Below are positions 35,965 through 44,038 of a DNA stretch of 51,117 nt, in pieces. The stretch's first letter is position 1. Each line of letters begins with the position of its first letter. Source of the DNA: Muribaculaceae bacterium (lineage in GTDB: Bacteria; Bacteroidota; Bacteroidia; Bacteroidales; Muribaculaceae); contig JAGASI010000027.1 of the NCBI GenBank assembly GCA_017621845.1, positions 1 to 51,117 on the forward strand, read 5' to 3'. The position numbers and the translations under genes were made by a program. The notes under the pieces were generated by a model. It was not told the origin of the DNA. It was given only the letters and a program-made list of their open reading frames with translations, and did not search any database.

Positions 35965-38001
35965 ATGAATAAAACCATGACAACAGCGATAGCTACCTAT
36001 ATGGGACTATCCATTACATTTAATGCCATGGCAACGGACAATAAAAAGTTTGACTATGTTGTTGACCGTTTTGCCGATATCGAGGTCTTACGCTATAAAG
36101 TACCTGACTTTGAAAATCTGTCTCTCAACCAGAAGCTTCTGGTTTATCATCTCACCGAGGCCGCTCTTGAGGGCCGTGATATCCTATGGGATCAGAATTG
36201 TGCGGTGAACCTATACCTGCGTCCCGTGTTAGAGAGAATTTATACCAACTATAAGGTAGACCGCAATAATGCCGATTTTAAGGCATTTGAGAAGTATCTG
36301 AAACAAGTGTGGTTTGGCAATGGCATACACCACCATTACTCGATGGATAAATTTACACCCGAGTTCTCCCGCGAATTCTTTGAACAACAATTTATGGAGA
36401 ACTGTAAGGGTAACTCCAAGATTTTTGCAGATACAGATAAAGCATTATGTAAAAGTTTTGCTGACATCATTTTTGACCCCACAGTTTATGCCAAGCGAGT
36501 CAATCAGGCAGCCGGTCAAGACCTTATTGTCACATCGGCTTGCAACCTATATGGTGATGGAGTGACACAGGCCGAAGTCGAGGCATACTATAACAACCTC
36601 AAAGACACCACAGATCTCACCCCCATCTCATACGGTCTCAATAGCCGCCTCATAAAAAAAGACGGCAAACTCATCGAAGAGACCTATCGTATCGGTGGAT
36701 TATACTCAAACGCTATAAAGGCAATATGTGGACACCTCAATCAGGCTATGCAATATGCCGAGAATGACGCACAGCGTGCTACGATTGCCAAGCTTATCGA
36801 GTATTATACCACCGGTAATCTCAAGGCATTTGACGACTACTCAATAATGTGGACCGAGGACACTGCTTCTAAGGTCGACTTTATAAACGGATTTATCGAA
36901 AGCTACGGTGACCCGCTGGGTATGACCGGTTCGTGGGAGTCTATTGTCAATTTCAAAAATGATAAAGCCAGCGCCCGCACCGAAATTATCAGCTCCAATG
37001 CACAATGGTTTGAGGATAATTCGCCGGTTGACCCTCGTTTCCGTAAAGATAAGGTTAAAGGTGTATCGGCCAAGGTTATAACTGCTGCCATACTTGCCGG
37101 GGATGCTTATCCAGCTACTCCTATCGGCATTAACCTTCCCAATGCCAACTGGATACGTGCAACGCACGGCTCTAAGTCTGTTACTCTTGAAAATATAACA
37201 GAGGCTTATGATGAGGCCTCTCATGGCAATGGCTTTAATGAGGAATTTGTTATTGATAAATCCACACGAGAACTGATGAATAAGTACTTGTTCATCACCG
37301 ATAACCTCCACACCGACCTGCACGAATGTCTCGGACATGGTTCAGGACGACTGTTACCAGGTGTTGATCCTGATGCTCTAAAGGCCCATGGCTCAACTCT
37401 CGAGGAAGCTCGCGCTGACCTTTTTGCGCTTTACTATCTCGCTGACCCCAAGCTTGTTGAACTCGGTCTGCTTGACAACCCCGATGCATATAAAGCTGAA
37501 TACTATAAATATATGCTCAACGGCTTGATGACACAACTCATGCGTATCGAACCGGGCAAAGATATTGAAGAAGCACACATGCGCAACCGCCAACTGATTG
37601 CTGCTTGGGCGCTCAAACATGGTGCCAAAAACAAGGTCGTCGAATTAGTAAAAAAAGGCGGTAAAACCTATGTGAAAATTAACGATTATAAAGCCCTGCG
37701 CAAACTTTTCGGTGAACTCCTTGGCGAAATTCAACGTATCAAAAGCGAAGGCGATTATAATGCCGGGGCTAAACTCGTTGAAGAGTATGCAGTTAAGGTT
37801 GACCCCAAGCTTCATAAGGAAGTTCTCGACAGATACAGCCATCTTACTATTGCCCCTTACAAAGGATTTGTTAACCCTGTCTACACTTTGGTAAAAGATA
37901 AGGATGGCAATCCAATCGATGTCACAGTTTCGTATGACGAGGACTATATTTCCCAGATGCTACGCTACTCACGTGAATATTCTCCTCTAAAAAAATTCTG
38001 A
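35965..38001 (+). CDS. dipeptidyl peptidase III (M49)
   Basis: DPP III removes dipeptides from the N-terminus of oligopeptides using zinc. The 678-residue protein has the bacteroidal short motif HECLGH at 453-458 (eukaryotic enzymes have HELLGH with a longer H-E-x-x-x-H spacing class) and the second metal motif LEEARADLFALY at ~479-490, where Glu at 480 or 481 is the third ligand. The characterised Bacteroides thetaiotaomicron enzyme has the same motif. The N-terminus (MTTAIATYMGLSITFNAMA) looks like a signal peptide, so it may act in the periplasm. A 16-bp hairpin terminator follows. Confidence 0.93.
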   Translation: MNKTMTTAIATYMGLSITFNAMATDNKKFDYVVDRFADIEVLRYKVPDFENLSLNQKLLVYHLTEAALEGRDILWDQNCAVNLYLRPVLERIYTNYKVDRNNADFKAFEKYLKQVWFGNGIHHHYSMDKFTPEFSREFFEQQFMENCKGNSKIFADTDKALCKSFADIIFDPTVYAKRVNQAAGQDLIVTSACNLYGDGVTQAEVEAYYNNLKDTTDLTPISYGLNSRLIKKDGKLIEETYRIGGLYSNAIKAICGHLNQAMQYAENDAQRATIAKLIEYYTTGNLKAFDDYSIMWTEDTASKVDFINGFIESYGDPLGMTGSWESIVNFKNDKASARTEIISSNAQWFEDNSPVDPRFRKDKVKGVSAKVITAAILAGDAYPATPIGINLPNANWIRATHGSKSVTLENITEAYDEASHGNGFNEEFVIDKSTRELMNKYLFITDNLHTDLHECLGHGSGRLLPGVDPDALKAHGSTLEEARADLFALYYLADPKLVELGLLDNPDAYKAEYYKYMLNGLMTQLMRIEPGKDIEEAHMRNRQLIAAWALKHGAKNKVVELVKKGGKTYVKINDYKALRKLFGELLGEIQRIKSEGDYNAGAKLVEEYAVKVDPKLHKEVLDRYSHLTIAPYKGFVNPVYTLVKDKDGNPIDVTVSYDEDYISQMLRYSREYSPLKKF

Positions 38002-38025
38002 TTCCCATCTTATACCAATGAATGC

Positions 38026-38074
38026 CGATGCAACTTGATATACATGCTTAATCATGGCATATCAAGTTGCATCG
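38026..38074 (+). terminator. 16-bp hairpin after DPP III
   Basis: Perfect arms 38026-38041 and 38059-38074 with a 17-base loop, 25 bases past the stop; followed by TGGTTTTGG rather than a pure U-run. Confidence 0.75.
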
Positions 38075-38176
38075 TGGTTTTGGAAAAATAGCAAAGTGCC
38101 AATGCTTATTATTGTATCATTGGCATTAATAAAATTTAACAAAATAACAATATTTGGGAGTAACAAATATTTGTTT

Positions 38177-38184
38177 TAACTTTG
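38177..38184 (+). promoter_or_regulatory. possible -7 element of the YwqE-like gene
   Basis: TAACTTTG about 95 bases before the start; -33 box not clear. Confidence 0.4.
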
Positions 38185-38277
38185 AACTCTTGGTATAAAT
38201 ATAATAATGCTCCGATACTGTGATTATAGTCAATAATAGTCAAGAAAATATTGGGGCGATAAATAAGGTGAAATGTA

Positions 38278-39015
38278 ATGTTTAATTTCTTTCATAAAAC
38301 CAAGCAACCTATCAAACTCTGGTTTACAACAGATATACATTGCCATGTCATCCCCGGTGTTGATGACGGCTCACCCAATGTAGATACATCCGTAGAATTG
38401 ATTGAGGCATTGGGCGAGTTGGGTATAAAGCGTATTATTGCGACCCCCCATGTAACCCAGGCAACATTTGAAAATTCACCCGAGACAATCAAGGCGCCAT
38501 TGACTATATTGAAAGAGAAATTAGTTGACGCTAATATAGACATACCAATTACCAATGCTGCCGAATATCGAATAGATGATTTGTTTGATCAGTGTCGGGC
38601 TTCAGGCGTGTTGATGACCTATCCTGATAATTATATATTGATTGAAAACTCTTTTATACAAGAACCTTGGAACTTGGAACAAATAATATTTGACTTACAG
38701 GTCAAGGGCTATAAACCAATATTTGCTCACCCCGAGAGATATCTGTATTACCATAATCGAGTGAATAGGTATAAAGAATTGCATGATAGTGGATTGCTAT
38801 TCCAGATAAATCTATTGTCGCTGGCCGGCTACCATGGAAAAGCCGAGCGCAAGATGGCCGAATATTTCATTGATAACAACATGGTAGACTTTATAGGCAC
38901 GGATACCCATGGACATCGTCATATTGACGCATTTCGTAATTATTTGATTTCCAGAGATGCCGAACGCGACATGTCCCGACTTGCCCCCATGATTAAAAAT
39001 GATATTTTTAATTGA
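38278..39015 (+). CDS. YwqE/CpsB-type PHP-domain tyrosine phosphatase
   Basis: CpsB/YwqE enzymes are metal-dependent protein tyrosine phosphatases that reverse BY-kinase phosphorylation and tune capsule or exopolysaccharide export. The 245-residue protein has the PHP-domain metal motifs in order: TDIHCHVIPGVDDGS at ~18-32, IIATPHVTQATF, LIENSF, PIFAHPERYLY and FIGTDTHGHRH. The matching tyrosine kinase and capsule genes are not in the window, so its partner must be elsewhere. It is monocistronic, with a long leader (~95 bases from the -7 box) and an imperfect hairpin (39043-39073) downstream. Confidence 0.9.
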   Translation: MFNFFHKTKQPIKLWFTTDIHCHVIPGVDDGSPNVDTSVELIEALGELGIKRIIATPHVTQATFENSPETIKAPLTILKEKLVDANIDIPITNAAEYRIDDLFDQCRASGVLMTYPDNYILIENSFIQEPWNLEQIIFDLQVKGYKPIFAHPERYLYYHNRVNRYKELHDSGLLFQINLLSLAGYHGKAERKMAEYFIDNNMVDFIGTDTHGHRHIDAFRNYLISRDAERDMSRLAPMIKNDIFN

Positions 39016-39042
39016 GATAATTTAGGGACAATTCCATAGCGC

Positions 39043-39073
39043 CTATCTAACTTTGCTTTTGCTTGTTAGACAG
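39043..39073 (+). terminator. hairpin after the YwqE-like gene
   Basis: Nine-base arms (39043-39051, 39065-39073) with one mismatch. A TAACTTTG (39048-39055) overlaps the left arm and could be a -7 box for the structured element that follows. Confidence 0.4.
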
Positions 39074-39097
39074 TTCCTTTGCAATATAAAAAATTAG

Positions 39098-39183
39098 CGA
39101 GGTGGCTGAGGTTTCATCTCGGGGCACTATTGCATCGCGTATGCACTTCCCCAATGCGTTAGATAATAGTGACACGAAACGAG
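39098..39183. ncRNA. candidate structured RNA between the YwqE-like gene and tRNA-Pro
   Basis: About 85 GC-richer bases sit in an AT-rich gap and can form nested helices: GTTTC (39111-39115) with GAAAC (39176-39180), CACTATT (39125-39131) with AATAGTG (39165-39171), and GCAT/ATGC inside. GGGG (39121-39124) could also pair with CCCC (39149-39152) across the second helix, giving a pseudoknot. No reading frame explains it. It may be a small RNA, a terminator complex or a mobile-element remnant; I cannot assign a family and strand is uncertain. Confidence 0.35.
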
Positions 39184-39218
39184 GTAAGTTAAACACTATT
39201 TAACGGTGTGGAATAACA

Positions 39219-39264
39219 AAATCACTGCAAATTAGAGTTGTAAGCGTCTAATTTACAGTGATTT
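39219..39264 (-). terminator. terminator downstream of tRNA-Pro
   Basis: Eighteen-base arms (39219-39236, 39247-39264) with a single C-A mismatch and a 10-base loop, 8 bases past the tRNA 3' end. Confidence 0.8.
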
Positions 39265-39272
39265 GTGTTTTG

Positions 39273-39346
39273 TCGGGGTGACAGGATTCGAACCTGCGAC
39301 CGCCTGGTCCCAAACCAGGAGCGCTACCGGACTGCGCTACGCCCCG
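39273..39346 (-). tRNA. tRNA-Pro(TGG)
   Basis: The 74-base gene has D-arm GCGC/GCGC, anticodon stem CCTGG/CCAGG around TTTGGGA (anticodon TGG), T-arm GCAGG-TTCGAAT-CCTGT and discriminator A; CCA is not encoded. The acceptor pairs CGGGGCG with CACCCCG, giving six pairs and a C6-A67 mismatch. A perfect promoter lies upstream and a terminator downstream, so it should be expressed as a single unit. Confidence 0.95.
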
Positions 39347-39388
39347 AACGTTTGATGCCTCTTGCAATAGGCTTCCTTATTTCTTGTG

Positions 39389-39420
39389 CAAATTTACAGC
39401 TATTTTTTGGCTTGACCAAA
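39389..39420 (-). promoter_or_regulatory. promoter of tRNA-Pro
   Basis: On the minus strand TTTG (39420-39417), 20 bases, TAAATTTG (39396-39389): full consensus, 43 bases ahead of the mature 5' end. Confidence 0.8.
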
Positions 39421-39569
39421 TTTTAATTGTATTTTAACTTGTTTTTTATACTGGTTATACGCTATGGTGCCATATACTCAGTCTACACCAAGGTTACTAT
39501 ATGTCTAAATTTGTGGCATTTTTAGTTAGATGATGTTGTTGACAGTGTTGAGATGGAATAGGGTAGTGG

Positions 39570-40346
39570 TTAGTTGCTACCGGTGTAGTAGCATTGGACT
39601 TTGCCGACCTTGAGCTTGCCCTCAAGTTTGATTGGGATGTGGTTAGGCTCGGTTGAAATCCATGCGTCCATGTCGTCACTTGTTTTTTTGCCTCCATCAC
39701 CGGTAAAGGTAAATCTGATATGGTAGCAGTTGTATGTTTTTTTGTCAACGTTGATTTTTTCGGTACCGATATATTTGATTGTGAGCAGTTCCTTGCGCTT
39801 GCCGGAGAATACGTTTACGGTAATAGGGTGACCGGCTCGATATGTGTTGTATGGCAGAGAGCGCATGTAGTAGAATGAGCTGAGCATGTCGAGTGTAGTT
39901 CCTATTGCTGTAAGTGAGCGTTTCTCGTTTTTGGTCAGTTGTCCTTTTTTGTTAACAACGCGTCGTGTGCAGTTGCCGGTGACGTTGCTCCCTGAGCGAG
40001 AATAACGGACGATATCATGTTTGTGTTCTCCTCCTTCGTGGGCTATTTTTTCATAAAAGGTGGGTCGGAAGCCGTTGATAACTATATTACCATTAAGAGT
40101 GTCTCTTACTTTGTAGAACCGGTCGGCCCAATGTTCGGAGGCTGCAGTGAGTTGGGTTATGTATTGGTTACCTTGTCGCTTGAGGGATAGTGTGGCGTGG
40201 CCGGCTTGTTTATTTACGACGCCCCATTTGTACATTACTTTGTAGTTGAGGCTTTCATTATTAAATGAGACGGCAATGGCGATGTTTGCCGAGGCTAAGG
40301 TTATGGCCAGCGACAGGATGAGTGTGTATAGGCGCTTCATAGTCAT
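39570..40346 (-). CDS. DUF3108 domain secreted protein
   Basis: This 258-residue protein has a signal peptide (MKRLYTLILSLAITLASANIAIA, quoted in part) and an all-beta body matching DUF3108: FNNESLNYKVMYKWGVVNKQAGHATL at the start (in part), FYKVRDTLNG, SFYYMRSLPY near the middle, and DMDAWISTEPNHIPIKLEGKLKVG at the end (in part). Members are periplasmic or outer-membrane associated beta proteins of unknown function, related in fold to lipid-carrier-like proteins. The start 20 bases... the ATG at 40346 is preferred over one three codons inside; both give a good signal peptide. It is monocistronic or at the end of a unit with the YhcH-like gene (50-base gap). Confidence 0.85.
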   Translation of the reverse strand: MTMKRLYTLILSLAITLASANIAIAVSFNNESLNYKVMYKWGVVNKQAGHATLSLKRQGNQYITQLTAASEHWADRFYKVRDTLNGNIVINGFRPTFYEKIAHEGGEHKHDIVRYSRSGSNVTGNCTRRVVNKKGQLTKNEKRSLTAIGTTLDMLSSFYYMRSLPYNTYRAGHPITVNVFSGKRKELLTIKYIGTEKINVDKKTYNCYHIRFTFTGDGGKKTSDDMDAWISTEPNHIPIKLEGKLKVGKVQCYYTGSN

Positions 40347-40396
40347 TTATTGTTGTTTAATTGTTTTACAATAAGACAAGGTTGAGGCTAAAAGGT

Positions 40397-40858
40397 TTAT
40401 TTTGGGGTAGTGACCGGTATTTTTATGCATATTTTTTTGTGAAATCCAACGCCGATATTAGGGCCGTGCGCGTCGTTTGGGAAAAAGATGGCTATATCAC
40501 CGGGACGTACTCTCACAATGGTGTGGGCCGAGTCACAGAAAAATTGGATATCTTTGTCGTCGTCATATTGGTTGAACGGTTTTTTGAGTGAATCAAGTGG
40601 GGCCCAGCCAATAGACTCGTCGTCAGTCAGGGGAATATGTATATCGATGTATTTGCGATGGACCTCAAGCATGGCTTTGTCTCGTGGACGCATGGCGGCA
40701 CGTTCATAAGAGGCGGTGATATATCCGTCGGGGTCAAGTGTTACTTTGCCGGGCTGAAATTCTCGTGTTGTCAGCTCTACGAGATGGTCGATGGCTATTG
40801 TAAGTTCGGGATAATGTTGTTTGAGGGTCGCGGCTTGATTTATACTGGTTACAATCAT
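40397..40858 (-). CDS. YhcH/YjgK/YiaL family protein (DUF386)
   Basis: This 153-residue cupin-like protein has the family signatures LEVHRKYIDIHIPL (residues ~65-78), ESIGWAPLD, and the late HTIVRVRPGDIAIFFPNDAHGPNIG, where the His and Asp residues probably bind a metal. E. coli relatives are linked to sugar catabolism (YhcH with sialic acid, YiaL with gulonate), and an anomerase-like role has been proposed. No sialic acid genes are nearby, so the sugar is unknown. It lies 68 bases downstream of tdk and 50 upstream of DUF3108, all minus strand. Confidence 0.88.
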   Translation of the reverse strand: MIVTSINQAATLKQHYPELTIAIDHLVELTTREFQPGKVTLDPDGYITASYERAAMRPRDKAMLEVHRKYIDIHIPLTDDESIGWAPLDSLKKPFNQYDDDKDIQFFCDSAHTIVRVRPGDIAIFFPNDAHGPNIGVGFHKKICIKIPVTTPK

Positions 40859-40926
40859 AACATTAGACTGGTCGAGGTTGGTGGAAATGTTGTCGGTTAT
40901 TGTAGTTATATTTTAGTGTTAGCTAT

Positions 40927-41577
40927 CTAATCCTTTAATTCGTCCTCGTCGGGGAATTCAAACGGCAGGGCGTCTCGTGAGCTTTGTTCGATACGTTTGT
41001 TACGCCAGCATTTACGACACACGGCTACATAACGGTCGTTGCCGCCGATTTCAACTTGTGCGCCTTCGCTGACAAAGTTACCATCGGCATCAATACGGGC
41101 GTTGACGATAGTTTTGCGACCACAGTTGCATGTTGATTTGACTTCGTCTATGGTGTCGGCGATTTCGAACAGGCGTCGTGAGCCTTCAAAGAGGTTGCTC
41201 TGAAAGTCGGTACGGAGACCAAAACATATTACATTGGAGCCGAAGTCATCAACGATGCGGGCAAGTTGGTCAACTTGGGAGGCTGATAAGAATTGGGCCT
41301 CGTCAATCAGAAACCAGTCAATGACTTTGCCCGATTTTTTAAAATATCTGCGGACAAAGCGGTATATGTCGGTTTCGGGGTATATCCATTCACAGTGACG
41401 TTCAATGCCTATGCGTGAATGTATGACGTTGGCTCCTTCGCGAGTGTCCACGGCGGGTTTCATGCACATGTAATTCATGTGTCGTTCCTCAAAGTTATAT
41501 GCCATTGTGAGCAACAGGGCTGTCTTTGCCGAGCCCATAGTGCCATATCTAAAGTATAGTTTGCCTTTACGATACAT
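40927..41577 (-). CDS. tdk: thymidine kinase
   Basis: The enzyme phosphorylates thymidine for salvage. The 216-residue type II (TK1-like) protein has the P-loop YFRYGTMGSAKTALLL, the Walker B-like DEAQFLSASQVDQLA, the substrate-side GLRTDFQSNLFEGS, and a zinc site made of CNCG and CRKC pairs near residues 150-190. The P-loop has Ala where most kinases have the second Gly (GSAKT rather than AGKS/SGKT). The GTMGS-x-KT form is, as I recall, more common in Firmicutes TKs than in Bacteroides, which usually carries the CGSMFSGKT type. A TACCTTTG -7 element lies 31 bases upstream of the start. Confidence 0.93.
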   Translation of the reverse strand: MYRKGKLYFRYGTMGSAKTALLLTMAYNFEERHMNYMCMKPAVDTREGANVIHSRIGIERHCEWIYPETDIYRFVRRYFKKSGKVIDWFLIDEAQFLSASQVDQLARIVDDFGSNVICFGLRTDFQSNLFEGSRRLFEIADTIDEVKSTCNCGRKTIVNARIDADGNFVSEGAQVEIGGNDRYVAVCRKCWRNKRIEQSSRDALPFEFPDEDELKD

Positions 41578-41607
41578 TATTAGTGAATTCTGAAATAATT
41601 AGGATTT

Positions 41608-41615
41608 CAAAGGTA
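41608..41615 (-). promoter_or_regulatory. -7 promoter element of tdk
   Basis: TACCTTTG on the minus strand, 31 bases before the tdk start; -33 box unclear. Confidence 0.5.
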
Positions 41616-41763
41616 ATAAGATTTTTTCATATTTGACTCCTTACTTGGATGTTGGAGCGAAGATTTTAATTATTAAGCTGGTTTATTGGTTGTTATTAAA
41701 TGTAAATGATTAATCCACGGGGGGTAAATCAGTTTAGCTTGAACAATTTCTATATTAATAAAA

Positions 41764-41789
41764 AAGGAAGCCGGTAAAAAGACTTCCTT
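41764..41789 (-). terminator. terminator of the DUF3127 gene
   Basis: AAGGAAG/CTTCCTT arms, 12-base loop, followed on the minus strand by TTTTT, 26 bases past the stop. Confidence 0.75.
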
Positions 41790-41814
41790 GATATAAGGTG
41801 CAGTTTAATGCAGT

Positions 41815-42198
41815 TTAAAATGGGAGGTCGTCGGTGGGACCGTTCTGAGGCATTGGGGGTGGGGGGAATGAACCGGGTGTTGAGGCGGCTTGAACAGGAG
41901 CTGTGGCTACAGCAGGTGCACCCATGCCGGCCTCGATATTCTCAGCTTTCCATCCACGTATGCTGGTAAACCATCGGCCGTTATATTCACGACTCTCGAT
42001 GTCAAAGCTCAACTTAATTGTTTGACCTACGGTCAGGGGGTATTGGTCGGCTTTTTCGCCAAAAAAGTCAAAGTGAACTTTCTTTGGGTAGTTTTCTTGG
42101 GTTTCCAGTACATATTCGCGTTTTTTCCAAGCATTGCCGGCTTTGGATGTTCCGGTCATCTCAGGCAGTGCTACTATGATTTTGCCTATTATTTCCAT
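41815..42198 (-). CDS. DUF3127 protein (OB-fold, ssDNA-binding-like)
   Basis: The 127-residue protein has the DUF3127 body (EIIGKIIVALPEMTG, KREYVLETQENYPKKVHFDFFG, IESREYNGRWFTSIRGW; first and third near residues 2-16 and 72-88). A flexible Ala/Pro-rich linker ends in the acidic tip NGPTDDLPF. That acidic DDLPF tail is the hallmark of single-stranded DNA-binding proteins (SSB), which use it to recruit replication and repair partners, so an SSB-like role is likely though not established for the family. It is divergent from the rhomboid pair, with its own promoter element and terminator. Confidence 0.88.
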   Translation of the reverse strand: MEIIGKIIVALPEMTGTSKAGNAWKKREYVLETQENYPKKVHFDFFGEKADQYPLTVGQTIKLSFDIESREYNGRWFTSIRGWKAENIEAGMGAPAVATAPVQAASTPGSFPPPPMPQNGPTDDLPF

Positions 42199-42252
42199 TG
42201 ATAGTAAGTTGTTATATGATTTTGATATTTATTCGACGTTCAAATGTAATTA

Positions 42253-42260
42253 CAAAGGTA
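42253..42260 (-). promoter_or_regulatory. -7 promoter element of the DUF3127 gene
   Basis: TACCTTTG on the minus strand, 55 bases before the start; a second match TACATTTG is at 42248-42241. Confidence 0.5.
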
Positions 42261-42370
42261 GTGCTTTTTTTCTAACTCGTCATCTAAGTACTAAAATATT
42301 TTTAAAACGAGAAGATAATGGTATTGTTATATAATGGGACGTGCTGAGGCTTGATTTTTTGAAAATTTTG

Positions 42371-42378
42371 TACCTTTG
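42371..42378 (+). promoter_or_regulatory. -7 promoter element of the rhomboid unit
   Basis: TACCTTTG with TTG at 42351-42353 (17-base spacing, slightly short). Start would be near 42385, giving a very short leader. Confidence 0.55.
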
Positions 42379-42398
42379 TAGAAAATATAAATATAATT

Positions 42399-43184
42399 AT
42401 GAATACATTGATGAGGATGTTAGCGGCTGCGCCTGTTGTGCGTAATCTACTGATAATAAATATTATAGTATTTATTGGCACGAGTCTGATGTCAATACCC
42501 ATGGCCCAGCGGGTCGATGATTTATTTGCCTTGCACTATTTTGACAGCCCGGGGTTCAGGGTGTGGCAGTTGTTTACCTATATGTTCTTGCACGCTAATT
42601 TTACCCACCTGTTTTTCAATATGTTTGCGTTGGCAATGTTTGGGCCTGAGCTTGAGTGGCGCATGGGGTACAGACGTTTTCTGTTCTTCTATCTGGCATG
42701 TGGTGTAGGCGCGGCTCTGATACAGGAGGGCGTCTTTGCTGTCATGTTGGTTAAATACCACAACATGTTTGGCGCTGACATCTATGACCTCGTTGTCAAC
42801 GGGAGCTGGAAGGTGATGCATGGCCATGAGGTCCCACTGACATTATCTCAGGCAGAGCTGGTCAATACCCCTGCCGGAGCTGAATTGGCGGCGCTTGTCA
42901 ATGGAGCAACGGTCGGTGCCAGTGGTGCCATATTTGGCCTGTTATTGGCGTTTGCAGTAATCAATCCTAACCGTGAAATGTATATCATGTTTATTCCGGT
43001 GCCGGTTAAGGCAAAATGGGTTGTTATCGGCTATGGAGTGTTGGAACTTGCCCAGGGTGTTGGTGGTTTTGAGACCAATGTCGCTCACTTTGCCCACCTT
43101 GGAGGCATGTTTGTAGGTCTACTGATTATATTATACTGGAAACATCGTGATCGCCAGCAGATGAAAGGAAGATGGGAGGCATGA
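42399..43184 (+). CDS. rhomboid family intramembrane serine protease (first of tandem pair)
   Basis: Rhomboids cut transmembrane segments within the membrane using a Ser-His dyad. The 261-residue protein has six or more membrane segments with HANFTHLFFNMFALAMFG (the H-x-x-x-N oxyanion region), the catalytic GASGAIFGLLLAF with Ser175, and AHFAHLGGMFVGLL with His233. A ~65-residue loop (about 110-170) between the second and catalytic helices is longer than usual and contains the alternating charged-hydrophobic stretch YDLVVNGSWKVMHGHEVP. The stop overlaps the start of the second rhomboid. It leads an apparent three-gene unit with the second rhomboid and the EEP protein. Confidence 0.93.
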   Translation: MNTLMRMLAAAPVVRNLLIINIIVFIGTSLMSIPMAQRVDDLFALHYFDSPGFRVWQLFTYMFLHANFTHLFFNMFALAMFGPELEWRMGYRRFLFFYLACGVGAALIQEGVFAVMLVKYHNMFGADIYDLVVNGSWKVMHGHEVPLTLSQAELVNTPAGAELAALVNGATVGASGAIFGLLLAFAVINPNREMYIMFIPVPVKAKWVVIGYGVLELAQGVGGFETNVAHFAHLGGMFVGLLIILYWKHRDRQQMKGRWEA

Positions 43185-43996
43185 TAGTATCATCGATAAA
43201 ACGATGGACCCGTAAAAACATTGTATTGACGTTAATATTGGTCAATGTGGTCATGTTTATTGTGGTCAATGTCACGAGTGTGATTGGTGACCCGATGAAT
43301 GTAATAAACTCAGTGGCGTTGTCGGGAAATATATTAAATGTAGCGTCACGTCCGTGGACGGTAGTGACATATATGTTTACACAGTGGAATTTTATACATC
43401 TATTAGTCAATATGCTATGGTTGTGGATGTTTGGCCGACTATGGCATGGCCTTGACGGATTGCGTTACATGAGATTCCTAATGGCATATATTGTGAGTGG
43501 AATTACGGCTGCCATAGTATTTGAAGTGATAAATGTTCTCATGCCGTCTTATGGAGCCGGAATATTGGTGGGGTCGTCAGGAGCTGTGGTAGGAGTGATA
43601 GCTTATGTCACCCTTAAATACCCCGGCTATCCTGTAAGACTGATGTTCTTGGGAAATATGAAATTGTGGGTTGTAGCACTAATATCGGTAGGGCTCTGTC
43701 TATTGAGTGACATTAGTGGTAACCTTGCCGGGGGCGTGGCTCATCTTGGTGGCGCTATAGGGGGTGGAATATTCGGACTTATATATAAATATAATGATAG
43801 GAGACGAGAGGGGAGGAGAAAATATTATTTTGGCGTCAGACAGGAGTATTCCAGGATGGCATTACACACCCGTGACCGGGTGCTGACCCCTGAACAGGAA
43901 CTCGACAAAATCCTTGACAAGGTCAAGCGCACCGGTTATGGAGGTCTTACTGCCCATGAACAGCAACGGCTTTATGAGCTTTCACGTAATCTCTAA
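43181..43996 (+). CDS. rhomboid family intramembrane serine protease (second of tandem pair)
   Basis: The 271-residue product has the same active-site set: FIHLLVNMLWLWMFGRLW (H-x-x-x-N), GSSGAVVGVIAYV with Ser133, and GGVAHLGGAIGGGIFG with His188. Past the last membrane helix it has a ~75-residue charged cytoplasmic tail (RRREGRRKYYFGVRQEYS, then an EQELDKILDKVKRTGYGGL helix), a feature of many Bacteroidetes rhomboids, in which this helix-rich tail recurs. The ATG at 43181 gives an ATGA overlap with the first rhomboid; an ATG nine bases earlier is also possible. The pair differ enough (loop vs tail) to suggest distinct substrates rather than a recent duplication. Confidence 0.92.
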   Translation: MIVSSIKRWTRKNIVLTLILVNVVMFIVVNVTSVIGDPMNVINSVALSGNILNVASRPWTVVTYMFTQWNFIHLLVNMLWLWMFGRLWHGLDGLRYMRFLMAYIVSGITAAIVFEVINVLMPSYGAGILVGSSGAVVGVIAYVTLKYPGYPVRLMFLGNMKLWVVALISVGLCLLSDISGNLAGGVAHLGGAIGGGIFGLIYKYNDRRREGRRKYYFGVRQEYSRMALHTRDRVLTPEQELDKILDKVKRTGYGGLTAHEQQRLYELSRNL

Positions 43997-44038
43997 CCGA
44001 TGGCCAATAAACCGACAATAATATACGTTATATAATAG

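Noticed and set aside
39098..39183. Hammerhead ribozyme (CTGAGGT and CGAAAC present)
   Set aside because: The core needs CUGANGA; the ninth position is wrong, the bases flanking the would-be stem II do not pair, and no third stem with a cleavage site is present.
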